In this document: piece by piece, positions 1-7,548 of the stretch
Position numbering within the stretch: position 1 is the first letter of the stretch
Layout: the number at the start of each line of letters is the position of its first letter
Assembly: GCA_004298505.1 (NCBI GenBank)
Contig: SCRO01000051.1
Coordinates: forward strand, 1-56,545
Length of the DNA: 56,545 nt
From: Rhodanobacter sp.
Lineage (GTDB): Bacteria > Pseudomonadota > Gammaproteobacteria > Xanthomonadales > Rhodanobacteraceae
Direction of reading: 5' to 3'
Translations under genes and position numbers: made by a program
Notes under the pieces: generated by a model
What the model saw: the letters and a program-made list of their open reading frames with translations, nothing else
What the model was told of the DNA's origin: nothing
The model's database searches: none

Positions 1-173
1 TACGTCGATTTGCGGCAACTTGAGGACTCGAACTCAATTTGAGGCGACCTACGCCGGCAGTTTTGATCACTTTTTGACCAAAATTTTGTGATTTTCCGTA
101 AGTCCGACAGGCTGCTAGGAACGGTTGCCCGATGGGCGGCAAGCGCCAAGCGGGGTGTCGTTTTTGTCGTGGG

Positions 174-275
174 TACTTCTCTTTTACTCCCGGCACCCTG
201 CCCTGCGCCCTGCGGGCCGGCTTCGCCGTTCGCGCACGCTCCTGCATTGCGGCGTGGACAAGCAAGAGAGAAGTA
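174..275. repeat. Imperfect inverted-repeat element upstream of the first gene
   Basis: Positions 174-185 (TACTTCTCTTTT) and 264-275 (AAGAGAGAAGTA) are inverted copies matching at 11 of 12 positions around a GC-rich loop of 78 nt. The whole stretch 1-508 has no convincing gene: its open frames lack a ribosome-binding site and read as low-complexity Arg/Ala/Pro sequence. It looks like a dispersed palindromic element of the kind common between genes in Xanthomonadales. I cannot tell which gene, if any, it regulates. Confidence 0.4.
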
Positions 276-508
276 GCTCGGGCGCCGCAGGCGCTCGAAA
301 GCTCTGGCTTCAGAGGGTTGTGATTCGCACGCAGCCTAACAGGCGAACGCCCCTGCTCCGCCGCGGTACCAGCGAGTCCCCTCCCAGCTGACCTGCGGCA
401 CCCATCAGGCAGAAGCTGGCTGACGCACCGAGCAGCTCGACTTCCGCAAGGTGCACAATAACCAACCACTGCACCGAAGCGCGCTTCCGCAAGAGGAGAC
501 CCACACCC

Positions 509-661
509 ATGGCCACCATCCTCGACATCCGCCGCACCGAGCTTGCCAACACCATCGAGCGGCTGCGCGAACAACGCGCGCAGATCGACGAGAAGCTGCG
601 CAAGCTGGAACAGGAGCTGGAGGCCCTCAAGGGATTCGTGCCGCCGGCGGACGAGGAGTAG
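509..661 (+). CDS. Small coiled-coil protein, 50 aa, unknown function
   Basis: The product begins MATILDIRRTELANTIERLR and is one charged amphipathic helix with heptad-like Leu/Ile spacing (residues about 5-42), ending in the acidic tail PPADEE. The start is supported by a purine-rich GAGGAG about 11 nt upstream (494-499). Codon use is strongly GC3-biased like the neighbours. There is no signal peptide or Cys. It lies 86 nt before the creatininase-family gene, so co-transcription is possible. I do not recognise the family; a small coiled-coil of this kind could be an assembly factor or SlyX-like, but it is shorter than SlyX. Confidence 0.6.
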   Translation: MATILDIRRTELANTIERLREQRAQIDEKLRKLEQELEALKGFVPPADEE

Positions 662-747
662 TGCGCCAGCCTTGCGCAAGCCAGGCCTCTGTTTCACTGT
701 TGCGCATATCGTCAATTGCCGGTCAGGTCATCGTGCCAAAGCCATTC

Positions 748-1566
748 ATGCCATGCCTTCCGGGTCGACAAATCGTCGCCTTTGCCCTTTTGCTCCTGCT
801 GGCGCAGGCGGCTTGCGCGCAGCCCCCGCACACGGTGCAAATGCAGGACCTCACCTGGACCGAGCTGCGCGAGCGCATCCAATCCGGCAGCACCACCATC
901 ATCATCCCGATCGGCGGTACCGAGCAGAGTGGCCCCTATATCGCGCTGGGCAAGCACAATGCGCGGGCGGCGTGGCTGTCGCAGAAGATCGCGGAAGGGT
1001 TGGGCAATGCGCTGGTGGCCCCGGTCATCGCCTATGTGCCCGAGGGCAGCTACGCGCCACCGAGCGGCCACATGCGCTTCCCGGGCACGATCACGGTGCC
1101 GGATGCGGCGTTCGAGCAGGTGCTGGAGTCGGCGGCGAACAGCTTCGCCGTACATGGCTTCCGCAATATCGTGCTGCTGGGCGATCATGGCGGCTATCAG
1201 AAGGACCTGCAGCGGGTGGTCGCACATCTGAACAAACGTTGGGCCAGCTCGGCCGCGCGAGCATTCGCGCCGCCGGAGTATTACGCAGCCAGTTCCGCCG
1301 GCTACGACAAGATCTTGCGCCGGCATGGCTTCCACGATGACGAGATCGGTACCCACGCGGCGCTCGCTGATACTTCCCTTCAGCTGGCAGTCGCGCCGCA
1401 GATGGTGCGAGTGGATAAACTGCATGGCGCCGGCAAACCCGGTGCCGCCACGGGTGTCTATGGCGGCGACCCGCGACGCGCGACGGCGGCACTGGGCCAG
1501 CTGGGGGTCGACCTGATTGTCAGGCAGACTATCCAGGCGATCCGGAAAGACACCGCAGGACGCTGA
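748..1566 (+). CDS. Exported creatininase-family protein with altered metal site
   Basis: Residues 1-24 form a Sec-type signal peptide (AFALLLLLAQAACA). The rest follows the creatininase/MftE amidohydrolase fold: PIGGTEQSGPYIALG (54-68) aligns with the family's metal-binding motif, then SGHMRFPGT (106-114), LLGDHGG (143-149) and a distal THAALADTS segment. Family members use Zn or Mn to hydrolyse cyclic amides or, in MftE, to trim a peptide. Here the E-x-H motif reads E-Q-S, and the usual Asp ligand about nine residues further is His, so the site may be changed or lost. The start could also be GTG 733. The propeller gene follows 38 nt downstream, suggesting an operon. Substrate unknown; periplasmic location is inferred from the signal peptide. 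Confidence 0.7.
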   Translation: MPCLPGRQIVAFALLLLLAQAACAQPPHTVQMQDLTWTELRERIQSGSTTIIIPIGGTEQSGPYIALGKHNARAAWLSQKIAEGLGNALVAPVIAYVPEGSYAPPSGHMRFPGTITVPDAAFEQVLESAANSFAVHGFRNIVLLGDHGGYQKDLQRVVAHLNKRWASSAARAFAPPEYYAASSAGYDKILRRHGFHDDEIGTHAALADTSLQLAVAPQMVRVDKLHGAGKPGAATGVYGGDPRRATAALGQLGVDLIVRQTIQAIRKDTAGR

Positions 1567-1604
1567 CACACCGCACGACGCGTACCGATATCCATCTCAC
1601 TTGG

Positions 1605-2798
1605 TTGACAAGGACATTTGCCATCAACACGTATCTCTGCCGCTCCTGGCGCCGCGCTACCTGCACGGCAGCCATCGTGCTCGGCGTCGGTCTCGGCGCT
1701 GCGGCGCAGGCCGGCCCCGGCGTGGCGACCGTCCCTGGCATGCCACCGGTGGTGAACCCGGCCAACCTGTACAGCAAGTCGGGAGCCAACGATTTCAGTC
1801 CGGCGGTAAAGAACGCACTGCAGCGGGTGTATGTGCCCAACATCCGGTCGGACGACGTCTACGTGATCGATCCGCACACGTTCAAGGTGCTGTACAAGTT
1901 CAAGGTCGGGCTCAGCCCGCAGCACATCGTGCCATCGTGGGATCTGAAGACGCTGTGGGTGACCAACAACGCCGAAGGCCACCGCGACGGCAGCCTCACC
2001 CCGATCGATCCGGTGACCGGCAAAGCAGGCGAAGCAATCGCCGTGGACGATCCCTACAACATGTATTTCACCCCGGATGGCAAGCAAGCGATCGTGGTGG
2101 CCGAGGCGTTCGCGCGGCTGGATTTTCGTGACGCGCACACGATGGCGCTCAACAGCCGGCTCGACGTGCCAGGTTGCAAGGGCATCAACCACGCCGATTT
2201 CTCGATCGACGGGCGCTACGCGATCTTCACCTGCGAATTCGGCGGCAGGCTGGCGAAGATCGACATGGTGAAGCACAAGGTGCTCGGCTACCTGCAATTG
2301 GACCAGCGCACCGGCATGCCGCAGGACGTGAGCGTTTCGCCTGACGGCAAGGTGTTCTACGTGGCGGACATGATGGCTGACGGCGTGTTCCTGGTCGACG
2401 GCGACAGCTTCACGAAGATCGGCTTCATCCACACTGGCGTCGGCACGCACGGTCTTTATCCGAGCCGCGACGCCACCCGCCTGTACGTCACCAACCGCGG
2501 CTCCCACCAGATTCACGGGCAACGCCGTGGCAAGGGCAGCGTCTCGGTAATCGACTACGCCACGCGCAAGGTGGTCGCGAACTGGAAGATTCCCGGCGGT
2601 GGCAGTCCGGATATGGGCAATGTCAGCGCCGATGGCCGCACCCTGTGGCTGTCGGGTCGCTTCGATGACGTGGTTTATGCGATCGACACCAGCACCGGCA
2701 GCATCCGGACGATCAAGGTCGGCATGGAGCCACATGGCCTGACGGTGTGGCCGCAACCCGGGCGCTATTCGCTGGGCCACACCGGAATCATGCGCTGA
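1605..2798 (+). CDS. Exported YVTN/YncE-type beta-propeller protein
   Basis: The 397-aa protein starts at TTG 1605, which gives an Arg-rich n-region and a hydrophobic stretch (AAIVLGVGLGAAAQA) ending near residue 36. The mature part is built from repeated blades with the pattern V-x-V-I-D-x-x-T and S-P-D-G-x (for example SVSPDGKVFYVADMM, NVSADGRTLWLSGRF, DVVYAIDTSTG), typical of the seven-bladed YVTN/cytochrome-d1-like propellers. It has no CxxCH, so it carries no covalent haem itself. Such proteins act as binding or scaffold partners in periplasmic redox and cofactor systems. It follows the creatininase-family gene and ends 76 nt from the convergent cytochrome operon. The exact role is unknown. 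Confidence 0.75.
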   Translation: MTRTFAINTYLCRSWRRATCTAAIVLGVGLGAAAQAGPGVATVPGMPPVVNPANLYSKSGANDFSPAVKNALQRVYVPNIRSDDVYVIDPHTFKVLYKFKVGLSPQHIVPSWDLKTLWVTNNAEGHRDGSLTPIDPVTGKAGEAIAVDDPYNMYFTPDGKQAIVVAEAFARLDFRDAHTMALNSRLDVPGCKGINHADFSIDGRYAIFTCEFGGRLAKIDMVKHKVLGYLQLDQRTGMPQDVSVSPDGKVFYVADMMADGVFLVDGDSFTKIGFIHTGVGTHGLYPSRDATRLYVTNRGSHQIHGQRRGKGSVSVIDYATRKVVANWKIPGGGSPDMGNVSADGRTLWLSGRFDDVVYAIDTSTGSIRTIKVGMEPHGLTVWPQPGRYSLGHTGIMR

Positions 2799-2874
2799 TC
2801 GACGCGCTGCGACGGCTGGTCAGCGGGTTCGACCCAGCAGCGGCGTGACGATCTGCTGCCGCCGTCCAGGCGGG

Positions 2875-4164
2875 TCAATCGGCCGGCGTATGCCGGTAAA
2901 GGCGTACTTCGTCTGGCTGCACTGCGTCGGCCTGGTTCGACCACGACTGGCGGATGTAGGTGACCAGCGCGGCAATCTCTGCCTCACTCAACTGCCGCGC
3001 GAACGGCGGCATCGAGTACGGCATCGGATAGCCGGCGGTGGCCGGCGCGAAGCCGCCAAGCAGCACACTGCGGATCGCGTTGATTCCGCTCGGTTCGGTG
3101 ACCGAGGTATTGCCGTTGAGCGGCGGATAGACAGCGGCGACGCCGTTGCCATCCATGCCGTGGCAGTCGGCACAGTGTTGTGCGTAGAGTTTGCCGCCCT
3201 GCTCGGCGCTGGCGGCGCGCGCGAACGGCGCGGCGGGCGCTGCGGCTGCGCGCGGCGGCAACGATTGCAGGTAAGTCGCCACCGCCTGCAGGTCGGCATC
3301 GGTCAGGTGCTGCGTGCTCAGCCGAACCACGTCGGCCATCGGTCCGAACGCCGCGCCCCTGGCGGACTGGCCGGTCTTCAGCAGATCGACGATGTCCTGT
3401 GCACGCCAGCCGGCAAGGCCGCCGCCGGCTTGCGTGCTGAGGTCGGGGGCGTACCAGTCCAGAGCCGGAATCTGGCCGCCGCTGAGGTGCTGATCTTTCT
3501 TGATGCCACCGAGCGAATCGCGTTCGGTATGGCATTCGTTGCAATGGCCGAGCCCCTGCACCAGATAGGCACCACGATTCCACTCCGCGGTTTTCGCCGG
3601 ATCCGGCTTGAAAACACCGGGTTTGAAATACAGCGCGCGCCACGCCACCAGGCCGCTACGCACGTTGTACGGAAAATCGAGGCCAGACGGCAAATCCGGT
3701 TGGTTCACCGGTCGCAGCGAGTTCAGGTAGGCGAAGATCGCCAGCGCGTCGGCGCGGGTCACCTTGGTGAACGACGTGTACGAAAACACCGGATACAGCG
3801 GTTCGCCCTGGCGGCCCTCGCCACGGTGCAGCGCACGCCAGAACTCGTCGAAGCGCCACTGGCCGATGCCGGTGGCGGGATCAGGCGTGATGTTGGGTGC
3901 CGGCACGTCGCCGAACGGCGTGGCGAGCAAGCGTCCGCCCGCGTAGGGCTGGCCACCGCGTGCGGTATGGCAAGCGGCACAGTCGCCGATCGTGGCAAGG
4001 TAGGCGCCACGCTTGATCAAGGCTAAGTCTTTCAGTGCGGCGGCATCGGCGTCACGCTGTCCGGGCGATGCCGGCAACCGCCCGGCAGGTCGCAACGCCA
4101 GCCACACCGCCACGACAACCGCCAGCATGGCCAGCACCCACCACCAGCGCCGTAACGAGTTCAT
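2875..4164 (-). CDS. Membrane-anchored trihaem cytochrome c
   Basis: The 429-aa protein has one N-terminal hydrophobic helix (residues about 7-24) and three c-type haem sites: CAACH (62-66), CNECH (208-212) and CADCH (331-335). The arrangement of three cytochrome c domains, with conserved MPPF near the end as a likely axial-Met region, matches the cytochrome subunits of alcohol and gluconate dehydrogenases, which pass electrons to the quinone pool or oxidases. No dehydrogenase subunit is encoded nearby. Its start codon overlaps the stop of the upstream dihaem cytochrome gene (ATGA, 4161-4164), so the two are translationally coupled. The partner enzyme cannot be named from the window. Confidence 0.85.
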   Translation of the reverse strand: MNSLRRWWWVLAMLAVVVAVWLALRPAGRLPASPGQRDADAAALKDLALIKRGAYLATIGDCAACHTARGGQPYAGGRLLATPFGDVPAPNITPDPATGIGQWRFDEFWRALHRGEGRQGEPLYPVFSYTSFTKVTRADALAIFAYLNSLRPVNQPDLPSGLDFPYNVRSGLVAWRALYFKPGVFKPDPAKTAEWNRGAYLVQGLGHCNECHTERDSLGGIKKDQHLSGGQIPALDWYAPDLSTQAGGGLAGWRAQDIVDLLKTGQSARGAAFGPMADVVRLSTQHLTDADLQAVATYLQSLPPRAAAAPAAPFARAASAEQGGKLYAQHCADCHGMDGNGVAAVYPPLNGNTSVTEPSGINAIRSVLLGGFAPATAGYPMPYSMPPFARQLSEAEIAALVTYIRQSWSNQADAVQPDEVRLYRHTPAD

Positions 4165-4919
4165 GGAGTCACCCCGCTGCTGCCCATCACGCACCAGCCG
4201 GGCAGCGGCTCGGTCCGCGCGCTCGCAGGCTGCGGATGCATGCCGACCGGCGGGGTCTGGTTGGCCAGCCAGGCGGAAACTGCGTTGATGTCCGATTCGC
4301 GCATGCGGTTGGCCACGACGCCCATGCAATACGGTCCCTCGGCGGCCCGCGTATGCGTGCGCCAGGAGACCAGTTGCTGGCTGATGTAGCCATACGACAG
4401 CCCCAACACACCAGGCATCATCGGTTCGAAGCCGGTGAGCCTGGCGCCGTGGCAGCTGTCGCACGCGGGCACGGCGCGACTGGGGTCGCCATGCAGCACC
4501 AGTTCCTCGCCGCGGCGCATGATTTCCTCCGACACTGCCGGCACCGCCAATTTGCGGTAGGGCACATCCTGCTTCGCAAAGTACTCGGCGATCTGGCGCA
4601 GGTAGGCGGGGCTGAGCTGGCGCACCACGTATTCCATCGGCGCATGCTGGCGCTGGCCGCTCTGGAAATACGCCAATTGCTGCAGCAGGTAGCCCGCCGG
4701 CTTGCCGGCCAGGCGTGGGCCACCGAGGCTGTCGGGCGAACCCTCGCCTTGCGAGCCGTGGCAACTGGTGCAGGCAACCACACGCTGCTGGAGAGTGTCG
4801 GGTACCGGCGGTGCCGCGTCGCTCTGCGGCGTGGCGGCCAATGCCGCGGTGCACAGGCAGAACGCAAGCAGCACGACGACCGCGCGGGGAAGGCTGCGCC
4901 GTGGTGCGGAGATGGTCAT
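4161..4919 (-). CDS. Dihaem cytochrome c, c4-like, periplasmic
   Basis: The 252-aa product has a signal peptide (residues 1 to about 29, AVVVLLAFCLCTAALA) and two haem-binding motifs, CTSCH (50-54) and CDSCH (153-157), each followed by a GxxLxG-type class I cytochrome fold. The two-domain layout and the YLLQQLAYFQSGQR segment resemble cytochrome c4. It is the first gene of a two-gene minus-strand operon with the trihaem cytochrome. A GGGGG run immediately precedes the ATG (4919). It is divergent from the threonine leader region. Expected role: soluble periplasmic electron carrier for the trihaem subunit. Confidence 0.85.
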   Translation of the reverse strand: MTISAPRRSLPRAVVVLLAFCLCTAALAATPQSDAAPPVPDTLQQRVVACTSCHGSQGEGSPDSLGGPRLAGKPAGYLLQQLAYFQSGQRQHAPMEYVVRQLSPAYLRQIAEYFAKQDVPYRKLAVPAVSEEIMRRGEELVLHGDPSRAVPACDSCHGARLTGFEPMMPGVLGLSYGYISQQLVSWRTHTRAAEGPYCMGVVANRMRESDINAVSAWLANQTPPVGMHPQPASARTEPLPGWCVMGSSGVTP

Positions 4920-5037
4920 CCCCCGATTGTAAGCCGGTGCGGCAACCCGGATCGCCGGGACGCGACAACCTGCCGCGGGTTGACGCCTCCCCGACCCCCA
5001 CTGCGTCGGCGCCCGGAAAAAGTTGCAAATAAATCTG

Positions 5038-5067
5038 TTGACTGCACTGCAACAATTCCCGTATGGT
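5038..5067 (+). promoter_or_regulatory. Promoter of the threonine operon leader
   Basis: TTGACT at 5038-5043 and TATGGT at 5062-5067 are separated by 18 nt and resemble sigma-70 -35 and -10 boxes. The expected start point, about 7 nt after the -10, coincides with ATG 5075, the first in-frame start of the leader peptide. The same geometry is seen upstream of leuA. Confidence 0.55.
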
Positions 5068-5074
5068 TGCGGGC

Positions 5075-5221
5075 ATGTCGCCGCTTTCCACGCCAGCCCG
5101 CATGTACTTCGCACCGGTCCGCACCGGTCGCATGCGCTTATGCGCGGGCGTCATCATCATTACCACGATTACCACCGGGACCGGTACCACGGGTTCCGGG
5201 CGGGGTGTCGTGCGTAGGTAA
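5075..5221 (+). CDS. thrL: Thr/Ile-rich leader peptide of the threonine operon
   Basis: The frame from ATG 5075 to TAA 5221 encodes 48 residues ending GVIIITTITTGTGTTGSG then RGVVRR; four Ile and seven Thr codons fall within a short run just before the stop, as in E. coli ThrL. In-frame ATG codons at 5102 and 5132 give shorter versions of 39 and 29 aa. I prefer 5075 because the predicted transcription start lies on it and none of the starts has a good Shine-Dalgarno. Known thr attenuators sense charged tRNA-Thr and tRNA-Ile by ribosome stalling in this run. It is followed 15 nt after the stop by a GC-rich hairpin and then by hom. Confidence 0.8.
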   Translation: MSPLSTPARMYFAPVRTGRMRLCAGVIIITTITTGTGTTGSGRGVVRR

Positions 5222-5236
5222 GTTTCTACACGCAAC

Positions 5237-5260
5237 GGCCCGCCCTCGACGAGGCGGGCC
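5237..5260 (+). terminator. Attenuator hairpin before hom
   Basis: GGCCCGCC (5237-5244) and GGCGGGCC (5253-5260) form a perfect 8-bp stem with an 8-nt loop directly downstream of the Thr/Ile leader stop. There is no U tract after it, so it is weaker than a canonical terminator. It is best read as the terminator half of the thr attenuator, or as a structure occluding downstream translation. Confidence 0.5.
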
Positions 5261-5310
5261 GGCCCACACCGACACGCCAGCGAGAACGGGCCTCCATCGG
5301 AGAGGCCGTC

Positions 5311-6462
5311 GTGATCACCTGTGTACCCAAGCAAATCCAGCGTTCCCCGTTGCCGCTGCGGTCGATGCATGCCATCGCCAGCACGCGGCGACGCGTGCTT
5401 GCGGTCGGCTTGATCGGACCCGGCCGGGTCGGCAGCACCCTGCTCGATCAGTTGCGCACTGCGCAACCGCGACTGGCACGCGACAGCGGACTGGAACTGA
5501 AATTGTGTGGGGTGGTGGCCAGCAAGCGCATGTGGCTGGATTGCGACGATGCCGAGCTCAACGGTCGCCATGACGGTGCCCAGGTCTGGCGACCAAACGA
5601 TCTCGACGCCTTCGCCGAGCACGTGCGCGGCAGCGATGGCCGGCACGCCCTGCTGATCGACTGCAGCGCGAATGACGACGTGGCGTCGCACTATGCGCAT
5701 TGGCTGGCCGCGGGCATCCACGTGGTGACGCCGAACAAGCTGGCCGGCAGCGGTCCGCTGTCGCGCTGGCAGGAAATCCGCGCCGCCTGTGTCGGCGGCG
5801 CGCGCTTTCGCTACGAGGCCACCGTCTGCGCCGGCCTGCCGGTGGTGCAGACCCTGCGCGACCTGCTCGATACCGGCGACGAACTGCAGGCAGTAGAAGG
5901 CATGTTCTCCGGCACCCTGGCCTGGCTGTGCAATCGCCACGACGGCCAGCATCCGTTCTCGACGCTGGTGCGCGAGGCGCACGCGCTGGGCTATACCGAG
6001 CCCGATCCGCGTGACGACCTGTCCGGCCTCGACGTCGCCCGCAAACTGGTGATCCTGGCGCGCGAGGCGGGCTGGCCGCTGTCGCTGGAAGATGTCGACC
6101 TGCAGGGCCTGGTACCCGAAGCGCTCGCCACGCTGCCACGCGAGCAGTTCATGGAGCGGCTGCACGAACTGGACGCACCGATGGCAACCCGGCTCGCCGA
6201 AGCGCGTGCCACAGGTGGCGTGCTGCGCCACGTTGCCCACCTCGACCGCCACGGCCACGCCAGCGTGCGGCTTGCGGTGCTGCCGGCCACGCACGCGTTC
6301 GCCCATTCGCGGCTGACCGACAACGTGGTGCAGTTCAGCACGCGCCGCTACTGCGATAATCCCCTGCTGGTGCAGGGCCCGGGTGCCGGGCCGGAAGTTA
6401 CCGCGGCCGGCGTGTTCGCCGACCTGCTGCGCATCGCCGAATCGCTGGCGGTGAAAGCATGA
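5311..6462 (+). CDS. hom: Homoserine dehydrogenase (monofunctional, no ACT domain)
   Basis: This enzyme reduces aspartate semialdehyde to homoserine with NAD(P)H. The Rossmann motif GPGRVG is at residues 36-41, the conserved TPNK at 140-143, and the family signature [19 protein letters not shown] at 227-245. At 383 aa it matches the C-terminal half of ThrA/MetL and lacks both the aspartokinase part and a C-terminal ACT domain, so feedback control, if any, is not of the ACT type. GTG 5311 is chosen because GGAGAGG (5299-5305) sits 5 nt before it; ATG 5365 is the alternative. The stop overlaps the thrB start (ATGA). Expression should respond to the Thr/Ile leader. Confidence 0.9.
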   Translation: MITCVPKQIQRSPLPLRSMHAIASTRRRVLAVGLIGPGRVGSTLLDQLRTAQPRLARDSGLELKLCGVVASKRMWLDCDDAELNGRHDGAQVWRPNDLDAFAEHVRGSDGRHALLIDCSANDDVASHYAHWLAAGIHVVTPNKLAGSGPLSRWQEIRAACVGGARFRYEATVCAGLPVVQTLRDLLDTGDELQAVEGMFSGTLAWLCNRHDGQHPFSTLVREAHALGYTEPDPRDDLSGLDVARKLVILAREAGWPLSLEDVDLQGLVPEALATLPREQFMERLHELDAPMATRLAEARATGGVLRHVAHLDRHGHASVRLAVLPATHAFAHSRLTDNVVQFSTRRYCDNPLLVQGPGAGPEVTAAGVFADLLRIAESLAVKA

Positions 6463-7454
6463 TCGTCTCGTTGCCGGAACCACCCATGGCCTCAGCTCGC
6501 TCCATGAACGCCCGCGTCGCCCGCGCCTTTGCACCGGCCAGCGTCGGCAATGTCGGCGTCGGCTTCGACCTGCTCGGTCATAGCCTGACTGGCAGCGGCG
6601 ACCATGCAGAGGTACGCCGTATCGACGAACCGGTGGTACGTATCGCAGCGATCCATGGCTGTGTCGACGGCCTGCCGCTCGATCCGCTGCGCAACACCGC
6701 CGGCACTGCGCTGCTCGCGCTGCAGCATGCGCTCGGCCTGCCCTACGGCTTCGAGCTGGTCCTGCACAAAGGCATCGCGCTGGGCTCGGGCATGGGCGGT
6801 TCGGCCGCCTCCTGCGTGGCCGCACTGGTCGCCGCCAACGCCATGCTGGAACAACCGCTGGCGCGCGAGGCGCTGTATCCGTTCGCGCTCGACGGCGAGG
6901 CGGTCGCCAGCGGCAGTAGCCACGGCGACAATCTCGGCGCGATGCTGCTCGGCGGCCTGGTGCTGGCCACCCACGATCGGCTGCTGCGCGTGCCGGTACC
7001 TGCAGCATGGCATTGCGCGCTGGTCCATCCGCACGTGGTGCTGGAAACGCGCAAGGCGCGCGCCGCACTGGCCGGCCACTACGAACTGGGCGAGTTCGTC
7101 GCGCAGAGCAGCCACCTGGCGCTGGTGCTCGCCGGCTGCTATCAGGGCGATGCCTCACTCGTGCGCGAAGGCCTCGAGGACGTACTGGTCGAGCCGCGCC
7201 GCGCGCCGCTGATCCCGCATTTCGCGCAGGTGAAGCAGGCCGCACTGGATCACCGGGCCATGGGTGCCAGCATCTCCGGCGCCGGCCCCAGCGTGTTCGG
7301 CTGGTATGAAAACCGCACCGATGCAGAGGCTGCCGGCGCGGCCATGCGCGCGGCATTTGCCACAGCGGGACTGGACAGCGACGTCTGGGTATCGCCGATC
7401 AACGGCCCCGCCGCCGCACTGGTCGATTCGCTCAACACGAAGCCAACACCATGA
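6459..7454 (+). CDS. thrB: Homoserine kinase
   Basis: A GHMP-family kinase of 331 aa that phosphorylates homoserine with ATP for threonine synthesis. The N-terminal block [20 protein letters not shown] (21-40) and the ATP loop [14 protein letters not shown] (105-118) are the family signatures; a C-terminal [10 protein letters not shown] segment completes the fold. The ATG at 6459 overlaps the hom stop; ATG 6486 or 6504 would remove a poorly conserved N-terminal tail and may be the true start. Second gene of the thr operon, followed by a spacer filled by a large palindrome. Confidence 0.92.
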   Translation: MIVSLPEPPMASARSMNARVARAFAPASVGNVGVGFDLLGHSLTGSGDHAEVRRIDEPVVRIAAIHGCVDGLPLDPLRNTAGTALLALQHALGLPYGFELVLHKGIALGSGMGGSAASCVAALVAANAMLEQPLAREALYPFALDGEAVASGSSHGDNLGAMLLGGLVLATHDRLLRVPVPAAWHCALVHPHVVLETRKARAALAGHYELGEFVAQSSHLALVLAGCYQGDASLVREGLEDVLVEPRRAPLIPHFAQVKQAALDHRAMGASISGAGPSVFGWYENRTDAEAAGAAMRAAFATAGLDSDVWVSPINGPAAALVDSLNTKPTP

Positions 7455-7459
7455 AGCAC

Positions 7460-7527
7460 GTAGGGCGGGCACTGCCCGCCGGTTTTCTTCGGGTCGGGGC
7501 AAGCGCGGCGGGCAGTGCCCACCCTAC
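7460..7527 (+). repeat. Large palindrome in the thrB-thrC spacer (REP-like)
   Basis: Two 21-nt arms, 7460-7480 and 7507-7527, are inverted copies matching at 20 of 21 positions around a 26-nt loop. They contain the core GGCGGGCACTGCCCGCC or its complement. The element fills most of the 94-nt gap between thrB and thrC and would form a very stable hairpin in the operon mRNA. The same core recurs at 20497-20513 and 23171-23232. Confidence 0.75.
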
Positions 7528-7548
7528 AATTTTACGTGGAGTCGTGGC

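Noticed and set aside
451-747. N-terminal extension of the creatininase-family frame
   Set aside because: It overlaps the small coiled-coil gene in another frame and places 99 low-complexity residues before a clear signal peptide.
5023-5217. Alternative His/Tyr/Arg-rich frame across the thr leader (GRHHHYHDYHRDRYHGFR)
   Set aside because: It looks like a His leader at first sight, but it is the +1 frame of the Thr/Ile run. The downstream genes are for threonine, so the Thr/Ile frame is the relevant one.
2875-7356. A 1493-codon open frame on the minus strand covering hom, thrB and the cytochrome genes
   Set aside because: Only the 2875-4164 part is a protein (trihaem cytochrome). The rest is the antisense of hom and thrB and reads as Arg/Ala/Pro-rich sequence typical of GC-rich shadow frames.
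7264-7548. Upstream extension of threonine synthase through the palindrome
   Set aside because: It overlaps thrB and the repeat. ATG 7549 has a ribosome site and gives the family N-terminus.
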